From Saccharopolyspora dendranthemae (lineage in GTDB: Bacteria; Actinomycetota; Actinomycetes; Mycobacteriales; Pseudonocardiaceae): 64,000 nucleotides of DNA. Shown here one piece after another: positions 39,428 through 48,213 of this stretch. A program made the translations under genes and the position numbers. The notes beneath the pieces were generated by a model. That model saw only the letters and a list, made by a program, of their open reading frames with translations. It ran no database searches and had not been told where the DNA came from. The stretch spans positions 310,001 through 374,000 of the forward strand of contig NZ_VIWX01000007.1 of NCBI RefSeq assembly GCF_007829955.1. The letters run 5' to 3'. The stretch's first letter is position 1; every line of letters starts with the position of its first letter.

Positions 39428-40714
39428 GTGGCGATCATCGAACAGGTCGGCGCCCGCGAGATCCTCGATTCGCGCGGTAACCCCACCGTCGAGGTCGAAG
39501 TGGCATTGGAGGACGGCACGCTCAGTCGCGCCGCGGTCCCCTCGGGCGCCTCGACCGGCGAACACGAGGCCGTCGAGCTGCGCGACGGTGACGCCGGCCG
39601 CTACGGCGGCAAGGGCGTGGAGAACGCCGTCTCGGCCGTGCTGGACGAGATCGGCCCCGAACTGACCGGCCTGGACGCCACCGAGCAGCGCGTGGTCGAC
39701 CAGAAGCTGGTGGACCTCGACGGCACGCCGGACAAGTCCCGGCTGGGCGCCAACGCGATCCTCGGCGTCTCGCTGGCGGTGGCCAAGGCCGCCGCCGAGG
39801 CCTCGGAGCTGGAGCTGTTCCGCTACGTCGGCGGTCCGAACGCGCACGTCCTGCCGGTGCCGATGATGAACATCCTCAACGGTGGCGCGCACGCCGACAC
39901 CGGTGTGGACATCCAGGAGTTCATGATCGCGCCGATCGGTGCGGACACCTTCGCCGACGCGCTGCGCTGGGGAGCGGAGACCTACCACGCGCTGAAGTCG
40001 GTCCTGAAGTCCAAGGGCCTGGCGACCGGTCTGGGCGACGAGGGCGGATTCGCCCCCGACCTGCCCAACAACCGCGAGGCGCTGGACCTGATCGCCTCGG
40101 CGATCGAGAAGGCCGGCTACAAGCTGGGTCGCGACATCGTGCTCGCCCTCGACGTGGCCGCCACGGAGTTCTTCACCGAGGGCACCTACAACTTCGAGGG
40201 CTCCAAGCGCACCGCGGACCAGATGGCGGAGTACTACCAGGAGCTCGTGTCGGCCTACCCGCTGGTGTCCATCGAGGACCCGCTGGGCGAGGACGACTGG
40301 GACGGCTGGACCAAGCTGACCAAGCAGGTCGGCGACAAGGTGCAGCTGGTCGGCGACGACCTGTTCGTCACCAACCCGGAGCGCCTGGAGGACGGCATCA
40401 ACAAGGGCGCCGCGAACGCCCTGCTGGTCAAGGTCAACCAGATCGGCACGCTCTCGGAGACCCTGGACGCGGTCAACCTGGCCACCTCGTGCGGTTACAA
40501 GAGCATGATGAGCCACCGCTCCGGCGAGACCGAGGACACCACGATCGCCGACCTGGCGGTGGCCACCGGCTGCGGCCAGATCAAGACCGGTGCCCCGGCG
40601 CGGAGCGAGCGGGTTGCCAAGTACAACCAGCTGCTGCGCATCGAAGAGGGCCTCGGCGACGCCGCCCGCTACGCGGGTGAGCTGGCGTTCCCGCGGTTCA
40701 ACGCGGAGGGCTGA
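39428..40714 (+). CDS. eno: Enolase
   Basis: Eno catalyses 2-phosphoglycerate to phosphoenolpyruvate in glycolysis; 428 residues. It shows AREILDSRGNPTVEVEV, PSGASTGEHEAVELRD, catalytic Glu in GDEGGFAP, metal ligands in LALDVAATEF, SIEDPLGEDDW and VGDDLFVTN, and SHRSGETEDTTIADLAV. GTG at 39428 is preceded by AGGAG. It heads the conserved eno–ftsB–DUF501 operon (Rv1023–Rv1025), with three bases between eno and ftsB. Confidence 0.98.
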   Translation: MAIIEQVGAREILDSRGNPTVEVEVALEDGTLSRAAVPSGASTGEHEAVELRDGDAGRYGGKGVENAVSAVLDEIGPELTGLDATEQRVVDQKLVDLDGTPDKSRLGANAILGVSLAVAKAAAEASELELFRYVGGPNAHVLPVPMMNILNGGAHADTGVDIQEFMIAPIGADTFADALRWGAETYHALKSVLKSKGLATGLGDEGGFAPDLPNNREALDLIASAIEKAGYKLGRDIVLALDVAATEFFTEGTYNFEGSKRTADQMAEYYQELVSAYPLVSIEDPLGEDDWDGWTKLTKQVGDKVQLVGDDLFVTNPERLEDGINKGAANALLVKVNQIGTLSETLDAVNLATSCGYKSMMSHRSGETEDTTIADLAVATGCGQIKTGAPARSERVAKYNQLLRIEEGLGDAARYAGELAFPRFNAEG

Positions 40715-40717
40715 GCC

Positions 40718-41269
40718 ATGCCGGCCGGGCGCGCATCCGATCCGCAGGGGCGCGGCGAGCGGAACGTTCCGCCGTCGCGTCGACGGGTGCGCGCCCGCCG
40801 CGCCCCGGCGAAGGGGCGCCCGGCCGGCAACTCGCCGAGGAGCAACAGCCAGCACCCGAAGCGCCGCCCGGCGAACCGCGCGAAGTCCAGCACCGGGGGA
40901 GCGTTCAAGCTCTCCTCGACGCGTCGCGCGGCCGTGCTGGCGCTGCTGGTGTGCGTGATGGCGCTGAGCGTCGCGGTGCCGCTGCGCACCTACCTCAGCC
41001 AGCGCGACGAGCTCGCCGCGCAGGAGACGCAGCGGGCGGAGCTGGAGATCCAGGTCCGCCAGCTGGAGCAGCGCAAGCAGGAGCTCTCCGACCCGGCGCA
41101 GGTCGAGGCGGAGGCGCGGGCGCGGCTCGGCTACGTGCGGCCGGGCGAGACGCCCTACATCGTGGAGGTCCCGCAGGCTCCGGCACCGCCGCCTCCGCGG
41201 GCGCCCGGTGACGACGGGGTGCCGTGGTACGAGGAGATGTGGAACTCGGTGTTGGGGAAGGAATCGTGA
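40718..41269 (+). CDS. ftsB: FtsB/DivIC-type septum formation initiator
   Basis: This is a bitopic cell-division protein of 183 residues. The N-terminal ~70 residues are basic, Pro/Arg-rich and cytoplasmic. One membrane helix follows (AAVLALLVCVMALSVAVPL), then a coiled coil (QRDELAAQETQRAELEIQVRQ…) and the FtsB signature ARLGYVRPGETPYIV. The C-terminus is Pro-rich. It is encoded directly after eno, as in most actinobacteria, and overlaps the DUF501 gene by four bases. Confidence 0.94.
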   Translation: MPAGRASDPQGRGERNVPPSRRRVRARRAPAKGRPAGNSPRSNSQHPKRRPANRAKSSTGGAFKLSSTRRAAVLALLVCVMALSVAVPLRTYLSQRDELAAQETQRAELEIQVRQLEQRKQELSDPAQVEAEARARLGYVRPGETPYIVEVPQAPAPPPPRAPGDDGVPWYEEMWNSVLGKES

Positions 41270-41766
41270 CGGTGGATACGTCGCTGGTCAGCGAGGCGGA
41301 CCGGGAGTGCGTCCGGCGCCAGCTCGGACGGCCGCCCAGAGGCCTGCGCGCGATCGCGGCGCGGGACGCCTCCGGTGATCCGACGGTCGTGCAGACCTGG
41401 CCCAGGCTGGAGGACGGCACGCCGTTCCCGACGCTCTACTACTTGACGGCCCCGGACCTCACGGCCCACGCCTCGACGTTCGAGGCCGAGGGCCTGATGA
41501 AGGAGATGCAGGACCGCTTGGCGACCGACGCCGAGCTGGCCGAGGTCTACCGGCGGGCTCACGAGTCCTACCTGGCCGAGCGCGACGCGCTGGAGTCGTT
41601 GGGCACCGACGTCAGCGCGGGTGGGATGCCGGACCGCGTGAAGTGCCTGCACGTCCACATCGCCCACTCGCTGGCGAAGGGGCCCGGTGTGAACCCGTTC
41701 GGAGACGAGGCCGTCGACCTCATTGCCGAGCGCTGGCCAGAACACCGCTACCTCGTCAACCCCTGA
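41266..41766 (+). CDS. DUF501 family protein
   Basis: This is a 166-residue conserved actinobacterial protein of unknown function. Recognisable blocks are LGRPPRGLRAIAAR, PFPTLYYLT, MPDRVKCLHVHIAHSLAKG and NPFGDEA. The CLHVHIAH stretch with conserved His/Cys could bind metal. GTG at 41266 overlaps the ftsB stop (GTGA). The usual next gene, ppx, is displaced ~3.6 kb downstream by aidB and a transglycosylase gene. No function is assigned. Confidence 0.9.
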   Translation: MTVDTSLVSEADRECVRRQLGRPPRGLRAIAARDASGDPTVVQTWPRLEDGTPFPTLYYLTAPDLTAHASTFEAEGLMKEMQDRLATDAELAEVYRRAHESYLAERDALESLGTDVSAGGMPDRVKCLHVHIAHSLAKGPGVNPFGDEAVDLIAERWPEHRYLVNP

Positions 41767-41819
41767 CGCCCCTACCGCGCGTTGCGCACTAGCGGTGCGC
41801 ACTGTCGGTGGTCGTCCTG

Positions 41820-41889
41820 TCCCAGTTTTAGTCCAAACCGAGCCATGATCATGTCCGAAATGTCGGCTCAGTTTGGACTAAAACTGGGA
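41820..41889. repeat. Family A palindromic repeat, copy 3
   Basis: This 70-bp palindrome lies between the convergent DUF501 and aidB genes. The arm TCCCAGTTTTAGTCCAAAC pairs with GTTTGGACTAAAACTGGGA. The centre is CATGATCATG and CCGAAATGTCGG, in inverted order relative to copies 1 and 2. It ends seven bases before the aidB stop codon. It differs from copy 4 by one base. Confidence 0.92.
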
Positions 41890-41896
41890 AATGCCC

Positions 41897-43510
41897 TCAC
41901 TGGCCTGGGGCGATGCGGTCGAGGAGGTACTTCGGGTTCGAGATCGGGGTTGCGCCGAAGGTGCGGCCCGGTTCCGCCAGGCGCGTCGTGATGAAGGCGT
42001 CCGCGACCGAGGCCGGCGCGTAGCGCTGGAGCAGCGAGGCCTGGAGCGTCAGCGCCATCGACTCCGCCAGGGCCCTGGCCCGCTCCGGGCGAGGATCGGC
42101 CAGTTCCGCGCGGAGGCGGCGCAGAGCGTCGTCGTAAGCGGCGTTCTCGCCCGCGGCGACGTCGAGCTCGGCGAGGAGCGCGTCCCGGCTCGTCGGCTGC
42201 TTGGCCAGCGCGCGCAGCAGGTCGAGCGAGGTGACGTTGCCGGAGCCCTCCCAGATCGACATCAGCGGTGCTTCGCGGTAGAGCCGGGGCATCCCCGACT
42301 CCTCCACGTAGCCGTTGCCGCCGAGGCACTCCAGGGCCTCCGCCACCACGTACGGAGCGCGCTTGCAGACGTAGAACTTCGTCGCGGGCAGCGCCAGTCG
42401 CAGCAGGTCGTGCTCCTCCTGCTCGACGGCGGCGGACAGCCGCATCGCCAGCGTCGTCGCGGCCTCGGACTCCAGCGCGAGGTCGGCGATCACCTGCTGC
42501 ATCAGCGGTTGGTCGGCCAGCCGCGCGCCGAACGCGCTGCGCTGCTGCACGTGGTGAGCGGCTTCCGACAGCGCGATCCGGATGTTCGCCGAGGCACCGA
42601 GCACGCAGTCCAGCCTGGTCATCGACACCATCTCGATGATGCAGCGGACCCCGCGCCCCTCCTCCCCGACGAGGTGCCCGATCGCGCCGGAGTACTCGAT
42701 CTCGGAGGAGGCGTTGGACTTGTTGCCCAGCTTGTCCTTCAGCCGCTGCAGCCGGATCTCGTTGCGGGTGCCGTCGGGCAGCACCCTGGGCACCAGGAAG
42801 CAGCTCAGTCCGCTCGCGGTCTGCGCGAGCGTCAGGAACAGGTCGTTCATCGGCGCCGAGGTGAACCACTTGTGCCCGACGAGCCGGTAGGTGCCGTCGG
42901 CCAGCGGCTCGGCGGTGGTGGTGTTGGCGCGGACGTCGGAGCCGCCCTGCTTCTCGGTCATCGACATGCCGGCCAGCAGCGCCCCCTTGTCCTGCGGTGG
43001 GCGCAGCCCGAACTCGTAGCGGTCGGTGGTCAGCTTCGGCTCGTACTCGGCGGCGAGCTCCGGCGACCAGCGCAGTGCGGGGACTGCGGCGTAGGTCATC
43101 GAGATCGGGCACCCGTGCCCGGCCTCGGCCTGGGACCAGAGGTAGAACCCGGCGGCGCGGCGCAGGTGCGCGCCCGGCCCTTGCCCCCACGGGGCGGCGT
43201 GCAGGCCGTGCGAGATCGCGCGTTCCATCAGCCAGTGCCAGGACGGGTGGTACTCGACCTCGTCGATGCGGTTGCCGTAGCGGTCGTGGGTCCGCAGCTG
43301 CGGACCGTTCTCGTCGGCGAGCCTGCCGTGCTCGCGGGCCTCGGCCGAACCCGCCTCCAGCGCGAGCGGGGTCAGGTCGCCGACCGCGTAGCGGGTGAGC
43401 GCGGATCCCAGGGCCGGGTCGCAGGCGAGCGGGTCGAAACCGGACAGCGGAGTCGCCTGATTCGTCACCTGGTGGGTCGCTCCCACGCGCGGCTCGTCGA
43501 TGAGCGTCAT
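41897..43510 (-). CDS. aidB: AidB-like acyl-CoA dehydrogenase
   Basis: This is a flavoprotein of 537 residues in the AidB branch of the acyl-CoA dehydrogenase family, linked in E. coli to alkylation-damage resistance and DNA binding. The characteristic AidB stretches are APWGQGPGAHLRRAAGFYLW, SQAEAGHGCPISMTYAAVP, MSMTEKQGGSDVRANTT and ECLGGNGYVEESGMPRLYRE. The ~100-residue C-terminal domain is present. It has a strong N-terminus at ATG 43510. It sits between DUF501 and the third transglycosylase on the opposite strand, an insertion in the eno–ppx block. Confidence 0.92.
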   Translation of the reverse strand: MTLIDEPRVGATHQVTNQATPLSGFDPLACDPALGSALTRYAVGDLTPLALEAGSAEAREHGRLADENGPQLRTHDRYGNRIDEVEYHPSWHWLMERAISHGLHAAPWGQGPGAHLRRAAGFYLWSQAEAGHGCPISMTYAAVPALRWSPELAAEYEPKLTTDRYEFGLRPPQDKGALLAGMSMTEKQGGSDVRANTTTAEPLADGTYRLVGHKWFTSAPMNDLFLTLAQTASGLSCFLVPRVLPDGTRNEIRLQRLKDKLGNKSNASSEIEYSGAIGHLVGEEGRGVRCIIEMVSMTRLDCVLGASANIRIALSEAAHHVQQRSAFGARLADQPLMQQVIADLALESEAATTLAMRLSAAVEQEEHDLLRLALPATKFYVCKRAPYVVAEALECLGGNGYVEESGMPRLYREAPLMSIWEGSGNVTSLDLLRALAKQPTSRDALLAELDVAAGENAAYDDALRRLRAELADPRPERARALAESMALTLQASLLQRYAPASVADAFITTRLAEPGRTFGATPISNPKYLLDRIAPGQ

Positions 43511-43717
43511 GCCCGGAGCGTAGGCACAAATCTCGGTGAGTTGAACGCCTCGCGCGATTGCAGGTCGATTCCGCGGGGGTGACAGTGGCGCTGGGGCGGC
43601 ACCTCCGCTGGAGCGGCTCGGTCGGGTGAAGTCGGTCGGCGATCCCGCCAGGGGTGGTGTATCCAGGGATTCGGCTCTTTGGCGGATGTGCTCGACTCAG
43701 GCGTGGGGGTTTGACGA

Positions 43718-45223
43718 GTGGGGGACCGCAGGAAGCGCGACAAGGCCCGGCGGAACTACTCCCCGCCGGGCGCACCGGTGCGGGGGAGGAAGTGGCTGGC
43801 GGCCACCGCGATGGCGCCGATCCTCGCGCTTCCGGCGGCTCTGCTGAGCGCGTCGGCGCTGCCCGCGGGGCCGGGGGCGCACCACTCGCCGGAGCTGCGG
43901 GAGCTGGGCGCGAGCGGAAACCTGCCGCAGGCTCGCGAGCTCAACCCCGGGCTGCGGCACGGCGCCGCCGCCCCGGCGGAGCTCGGCGCCGTGCCGCAGG
44001 CCGCGCCCAGGGTGGAGCTGCCGACCGGTGAGCTCGGCATCCCGGAGCCCGTGCTGGCCGCGTACATGCAGGCCGCCCGGGAGGTGGAGCAGACGCAGGC
44101 GTGCGGACTGCACTGGTCGGTGCTGGCGTCGATCGGGCGCATCGAGTCCGGGCACGCCCGCAACGGCGACATCGACGTCCACGGCACGACGGCCCGCGCG
44201 ATCCTCGGCCCGCAGCTGTCGGGCGGCCCGGGCGTCGCGGCGATCCCGGACACCGACGCCGGCACCCTCGACGGTGACGCGGTGTGGGACCGCGCGGTGG
44301 GGCCGATGCAGTTCATCCCGTCGACCTGGCGGAAGGTCGCGACCGACGGCAACCTCGACGGCGTCGAGAGCCCGCACAACCTGCCCGACGCGGCGGCCGC
44401 GGCGGGCACCTACCTCTGCCGAGGCGGCGAGGACCTGAGCGACCAGCGCGCTCTCGCGGCCGCCGTGTTCCGCTACAACCACTCGGAGGAGTACGTCCGC
44501 ACGGTCCTGGTCTGGGCCGATGCCTACCGGCGCGGTGTCACGCCGACTCCGGCGGAGCTGGCACCGGAGACCAGCGACGTGCTTGCCGGTGCGCGGGTGA
44601 CCGAGAGCCTGGACGCGATGTCGATGCCGGAGCCCGAGCCGCTGACGATCCCGGGGATCGACCCGGTGCCGCTGCCGGAGGACCCGCAACCGCAACCGCT
44701 CACGCTCGCGGAGCCCGCCCCGGAAACCGCTGCCACGCAGCCCGTTCCCACGCAGCCCGCGCCGGAGCAGTCCGTTCCTACGCAGCCCGTGCCGGAGCAG
44801 CCGCCGCTGGTGGCCCCGGTGGAGCCGACCGCGCCGGAACCGCCGTCCGCGCAGCCGACTCCGGAGACGAAGCCGTTCCCGCACCCGACGCCGGGACCCG
44901 AGACCACGTCGGCCCCCGAGGCCACGTCGGTTCCGGAGACCACGTCGGTTCCCGAGACGAAGCCCTCCCAGGAGACGACCCAGCCCGCAACGCCGTCCGA
45001 GCCGCTGCTGCCGACGTCGCCCTCCGGGAGCGCGGAGCAGTGCGAGACGTCCCTGCTCGACCGGGGCGAGTTCGCGATCATCGAACCGCACGCGGGTGAC
45101 GACTTGGAACCGGGGGAATCGACTCCGCTGCTCGCGCAGCCGGGCAACGAGGTCTTCACCGATGCCGAGGGGATCGCGAAGGCCTGCACCGTCCCCGACG
45201 GCTACACCCCCACGCCGCAGTAA
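43718..45223 (+). CDS. Lytic transglycosylase with Pro/Thr/Glu-rich tail, paralogue 3
   Basis: This is a secreted or membrane-tethered protein of 501 residues. It has a basic N-terminus and a membrane helix/signal (AATAMAPILALPAALLSASA). The catalytic domain (about residues 100–260) has CGLHWSVLASIGRIESGHA, VWDRAVGPMQFIPSTWRKV and YLCRGGEDL. The next ~150 residues are a low-complexity tail with repeats such as PVPTQPAPEQSVPTQPVPEQ and ETTSVPETTSVPETKP, a likely wall-spanning and possibly O-mannosylated region. A final ~50-residue segment has two Cys. GTG at 43718 is the start. It interrupts DUF501–ppx synteny. Confidence 0.9.
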   Translation: MGDRRKRDKARRNYSPPGAPVRGRKWLAATAMAPILALPAALLSASALPAGPGAHHSPELRELGASGNLPQARELNPGLRHGAAAPAELGAVPQAAPRVELPTGELGIPEPVLAAYMQAAREVEQTQACGLHWSVLASIGRIESGHARNGDIDVHGTTARAILGPQLSGGPGVAAIPDTDAGTLDGDAVWDRAVGPMQFIPSTWRKVATDGNLDGVESPHNLPDAAAAAGTYLCRGGEDLSDQRALAAAVFRYNHSEEYVRTVLVWADAYRRGVTPTPAELAPETSDVLAGARVTESLDAMSMPEPEPLTIPGIDPVPLPEDPQPQPLTLAEPAPETAATQPVPTQPAPEQSVPTQPVPEQPPLVAPVEPTAPEPPSAQPTPETKPFPHPTPGPETTSAPEATSVPETTSVPETKPSQETTQPATPSEPLLPTSPSGSAEQCETSLLDRGEFAIIEPHAGDDLEPGESTPLLAQPGNEVFTDAEGIAKACTVPDGYTPTPQ

Positions 45224-45238
45224 TCGCCGGACCCCGGC

Positions 45239-45286
45239 ACCGGGCCGCCCGCGTTTCACCCGAAATGTGGGCGGCCCGGCGCTTTT
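45239..45286 (+). terminator. Hairpin terminator between transglycosylase and ppx
   Basis: GGGCCGCCCGC pairs with GTGGGCGGCCC across a ~16-base loop and is followed by GGCGCTTTTCC. It ends the transglycosylase transcript ahead of ppx. Confidence 0.6.
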
Positions 45287-45361
45287 CCCGGCCCCCGCTC
45301 CGCCCGATAGCGTGGGGGAGCGCCGGAGGCACCGGTGCGCAGCTGGGCGAGGAGGGTGCTG

Positions 45362-46315
45362 ATGGCACGGGTTGCGGCGATCGACTGCGGGACGAACTCG
45401 ATTCGCCTGCTGGTCGCGGACGTCACGGTGCACGACGACGGCCGCAAGGATCTGCGCGACATCTACCGCACGATGCGCATCGTGCGGCTCGGCCAGGGCG
45501 TGGACGCCACCGGCCGGCTCGCGCCGGAGGCGATCGAGCGCACCCGGGAGGCACTGGTCGACTACGCCGCGATGGCCGCGCGCAAGGGCGTCGAGCGGGT
45601 CCGGATGGTGGCGACCTCGGCGACCCGCGACGCGGAGAACCGCGAGGACTTCTTCTCGATGGTCCGCGAGACGCTGGGCGTCGACGCCGAGGTGATCACC
45701 GGCGACGAGGAGGCGCGGCTGTCGTTCGTGGGCGCCGTGGGCGATCTCGACCCGCTGGACGGCCCGTTCGTGGTCACCGACGTCGGTGGCGGTTCGACCG
45801 AGGTCGTGGTGGGCAACTGGGACGGTGCGAACGCCGACATCATCGCGGCCCACTCGGCCGACATCGGCTGCGTGCGGCTGACGGAGCGCTGCTTGCGCAA
45901 CGACCCGCCGACCGACGAAGAGGTGCTGGAGGCGGAGAAGGTCGCGCGGCAGGTGCTCGACGAGGCCTTCGCCCGGGTCGACGTCAGCGAGGCCCGGACC
46001 TGGGTCGGAGTGGCCGGAACCGTGACCACGCTGTCGGCCATCGCCCAGGATTTGCCTGAATACGACCCGCAGGCGATCCACCTTTCCCATATTTCCCAGA
46101 ATCGTGTCGAACAAATCGCCGAACGACTTCTTTCTGAATCTCATGAGGAGCGCGCGAAGATCGGTTCGATGCACCCGGGTCGAGTGGACGTGATCGGCGG
46201 TGGTGCGCTGGTGGTCAAGGTCCTCGCCGCCGAGTTCTCCGAGCGCAGCGGCATCTCGTCGATGACGGCGAGCGAGCACGACATCCTCGACGGCATTGCC
46301 CTGTCGATCAGCTAG
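45362..46315 (+). CDS. ppx: Ppx/GppA exopolyphosphatase
   Basis: This is an actin-like-fold phosphatase of 317 residues acting on polyphosphate or pppGpp. It shows AAIDCGTNSIRLLVADV, MVATSATRDAENREDF, VITGDEEARLSFVGAV, VVTDVGGGSTEVVVG and GVAGTVTTLSAIAQD. It is the short, single-module type, like Rv1026. ATG at 45362 has GGAGGG upstream. It is normally next to DUF501 in this conserved block. Confidence 0.94.
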   Translation: MARVAAIDCGTNSIRLLVADVTVHDDGRKDLRDIYRTMRIVRLGQGVDATGRLAPEAIERTREALVDYAAMAARKGVERVRMVATSATRDAENREDFFSMVRETLGVDAEVITGDEEARLSFVGAVGDLDPLDGPFVVTDVGGGSTEVVVGNWDGANADIIAAHSADIGCVRLTERCLRNDPPTDEEVLEAEKVARQVLDEAFARVDVSEARTWVGVAGTVTTLSAIAQDLPEYDPQAIHLSHISQNRVEQIAERLLSESHEERAKIGSMHPGRVDVIGGGALVVKVLAAEFSERSGISSMTASEHDILDGIALSIS

Positions 46316-46439
46316 TTCCCACATGGTGGACACTCGGTCCCGATTGCAAAGAACGGGAACGGAGAATCGATTCAGAAAGTGACGGCTTTGTGACACTGCA
46401 TTGCCGCCGCCCGGTTCTCACTTATGTTTACGCACGTCT

Positions 46440-46466
46440 GACGCGACGGTGAAGAACCGTCGTGCG
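46440..46466 (+). promoter_or_regulatory. Hairpin in oppA leader
   Basis: ACGCGACGGT pairs with ACCGTCGTGCGT across GAAGA, ~55 bases before the oppA start. It follows TTATGT, a possible −10 box near 46421. It could be an operator or a leader stem; no U-run follows. Confidence 0.35.
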
Positions 46467-46521
46467 TGATGACCCCGGAAAAAACCAAGGCTGGGGCGCG
46501 CGTGGAAGCGGGAGGACCTAC

Positions 46522-48150
46522 ATGCGAAAGGGACGTTTGGCCGCAATGGTCGCGGCCCCGCTGGTGGTGGCGATGCTCGCCACCGGCTGCGGTGGCGGTG
46601 GCAGCGGCTCGGGAGAGGACGGCATCGTCTCCTTGCACTGGAGCGAGCCCGAGAACCCTCTGGTCCCGGCGAACACCACCGAAGAGATGGGTGGGTTCAT
46701 CGTTGACGCCCTGTTCACCGGCTTGGTGAAGTACCGGGCCACGGACATGGAGCCGGAGAACGCGGTCGCGCAGTCGATCGAGACTACCGACAACACGAAC
46801 TACACCATCAAGTTGAAGCCGGGCTGGACGTTCCACGACGGAACTCCGGTCAAGGCCAAGAACTTCGTGGACGCCTGGAACTACGCGGCCTACGGCCCGA
46901 ACGGTCTTCAGGGTGCGAGCTTCTTCGAGCAGATCGACGGCTACGAGGCCATGCAGAGCGAGGACCCCGACGAGGACGGTCCCGCGCAGGCGCCGAAGCC
47001 GGCGGCGGACAAGCTCTCCGGCCTGAACGTCGTCGACGACACCACGTTCACGGTCAAGCTCAAGGCCCCGCTGACCATCTTCCCCGTGATGCTGGGTTAC
47101 TCGGCCTTCATGCCGATGCCGGACTCCTTCTTCCAGAACCCGGAAGCGTTCGAGGAGCACCCGATCGGCAACGGTCCGTTCAAGTTCCAGGACCGGACCC
47201 CGAACGTCGAGCTGAACGTCGCCGCGTACGACAAGTACGCGGGTGCCGACAAGCCGCAGATCAAGGGCGCCAACTTCAAGGTCTACAACGAGCTCGACAC
47301 CGCCTACCAGGACCTGGTTTCCGGGAACCTGGACTTCCTGGAGGCCATCCCGGTCTCCGCCCTGGTCGGTGACAAGTGGAAGCAGGACCTCGGCGAGCGC
47401 GCGAAGCAGAAGCCGGGTCTGCTCACCCAGAACGTGGGCTTCCCGATCTACGACGAGCGGTTCAAGAACCCGCTGGTCCGCAAGGCGATCTCGATGTCGA
47501 TCGACCGCAAGACCATCACGCAGCAGGTCTTCTCGGGTGGTCGTGACCCGGCGGACGGCTTCGCCACCGCCGCGGTCGAGGGCTACCGCCCGGGTCAGTG
47601 CGGCGAGGCGTGCGAGTTCAACCCGGAGAAGGCCAAGCAGTACCTGGCGCAGGCCGGTGGCTTCCCGGGCACGTTGACCCTCGAGTCCAACGCCGACGGC
47701 GGGCACGGCGAGTGGGTCCAGGCCGTGGCCGCGAGCATCCAGCAGAACCTGGGCGTCCCGACCCAGTTCGTGCCGGTGCCGACCTTCAGCGAATTCCGCC
47801 AGAAGGCCAACGCGTTCCAGTTCACCAGCATGTTCCGGACGGGTTGGAAGGCCGACTACCCGAACCTGGAGACGTTCCTGACGCAGCTGTACCGCACGGA
47901 CGCGTCGTCGAACGACTACAAGTACTCCAACCCGGCGTTCGACAAGGCGCTCGACAAGGCGAACGCGGCCCCGACCATCGAGGACGCCACCAACGCCTAC
48001 GCCGAGGCGGAGAAGATCCTGGGCGAGGACCTGCCGGTCGTTCCGCTCTGGACTCAGCCGGTGCAGTACGGCTTCTCGGAGAAGGTCGCCCAGGGTGAGG
48101 TTCTGGCCAACCGCAGGCTCGACCTCACCACGGTCAAGCTGAACCCGTAA
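46522..48150 (+). CDS. oppA: Oligopeptide ABC transporter substrate-binding lipoprotein
   Basis: This is an SBP_bac_5 family lipoprotein of 542 residues capturing peptides at the cell surface. The lipobox is MLATGC (Cys23). The body begins VSLHWSEPENPLVP and contains the family signature near WTFHDGTPVKAKNFVDAWNYA. The C-terminal part shows WKADYPNLETFL and WTQPVQYGF. The ATG at 46522 has GGAGG (46511–46515). It heads an operon oppABCDF; a hairpin between oppA and oppB may give oppA more transcript. Confidence 0.95.
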   Translation: MRKGRLAAMVAAPLVVAMLATGCGGGGSGSGEDGIVSLHWSEPENPLVPANTTEEMGGFIVDALFTGLVKYRATDMEPENAVAQSIETTDNTNYTIKLKPGWTFHDGTPVKAKNFVDAWNYAAYGPNGLQGASFFEQIDGYEAMQSEDPDEDGPAQAPKPAADKLSGLNVVDDTTFTVKLKAPLTIFPVMLGYSAFMPMPDSFFQNPEAFEEHPIGNGPFKFQDRTPNVELNVAAYDKYAGADKPQIKGANFKVYNELDTAYQDLVSGNLDFLEAIPVSALVGDKWKQDLGERAKQKPGLLTQNVGFPIYDERFKNPLVRKAISMSIDRKTITQQVFSGGRDPADGFATAAVEGYRPGQCGEACEFNPEKAKQYLAQAGGFPGTLTLESNADGGHGEWVQAVAASIQQNLGVPTQFVPVPTFSEFRQKANAFQFTSMFRTGWKADYPNLETFLTQLYRTDASSNDYKYSNPAFDKALDKANAAPTIEDATNAYAEAEKILGEDLPVVPLWTQPVQYGFSEKVAQGEVLANRRLDLTTVKLNP

Positions 48151-48161
48151 AAATCGAGTCC

Positions 48162-48196
48162 GTGCCCGGCCCGCCGCGACCCGGCGGGCCGGGCAC
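48162..48196 (+). terminator. oppA–oppB intergenic hairpin (attenuator)
   Basis: A 15-bp perfect stem, GTGCCCGGCCCGCCG with CGGCGGGCCGGGCAC, has a 5-base loop and no U-run. Placed inside the operon, it probably stops part of the transcription or protects the oppA 3' end, raising binding protein over permease. Confidence 0.6.
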
Positions 48197-48213
48197 CTCT
48201 GAAGGAGGCCCGA

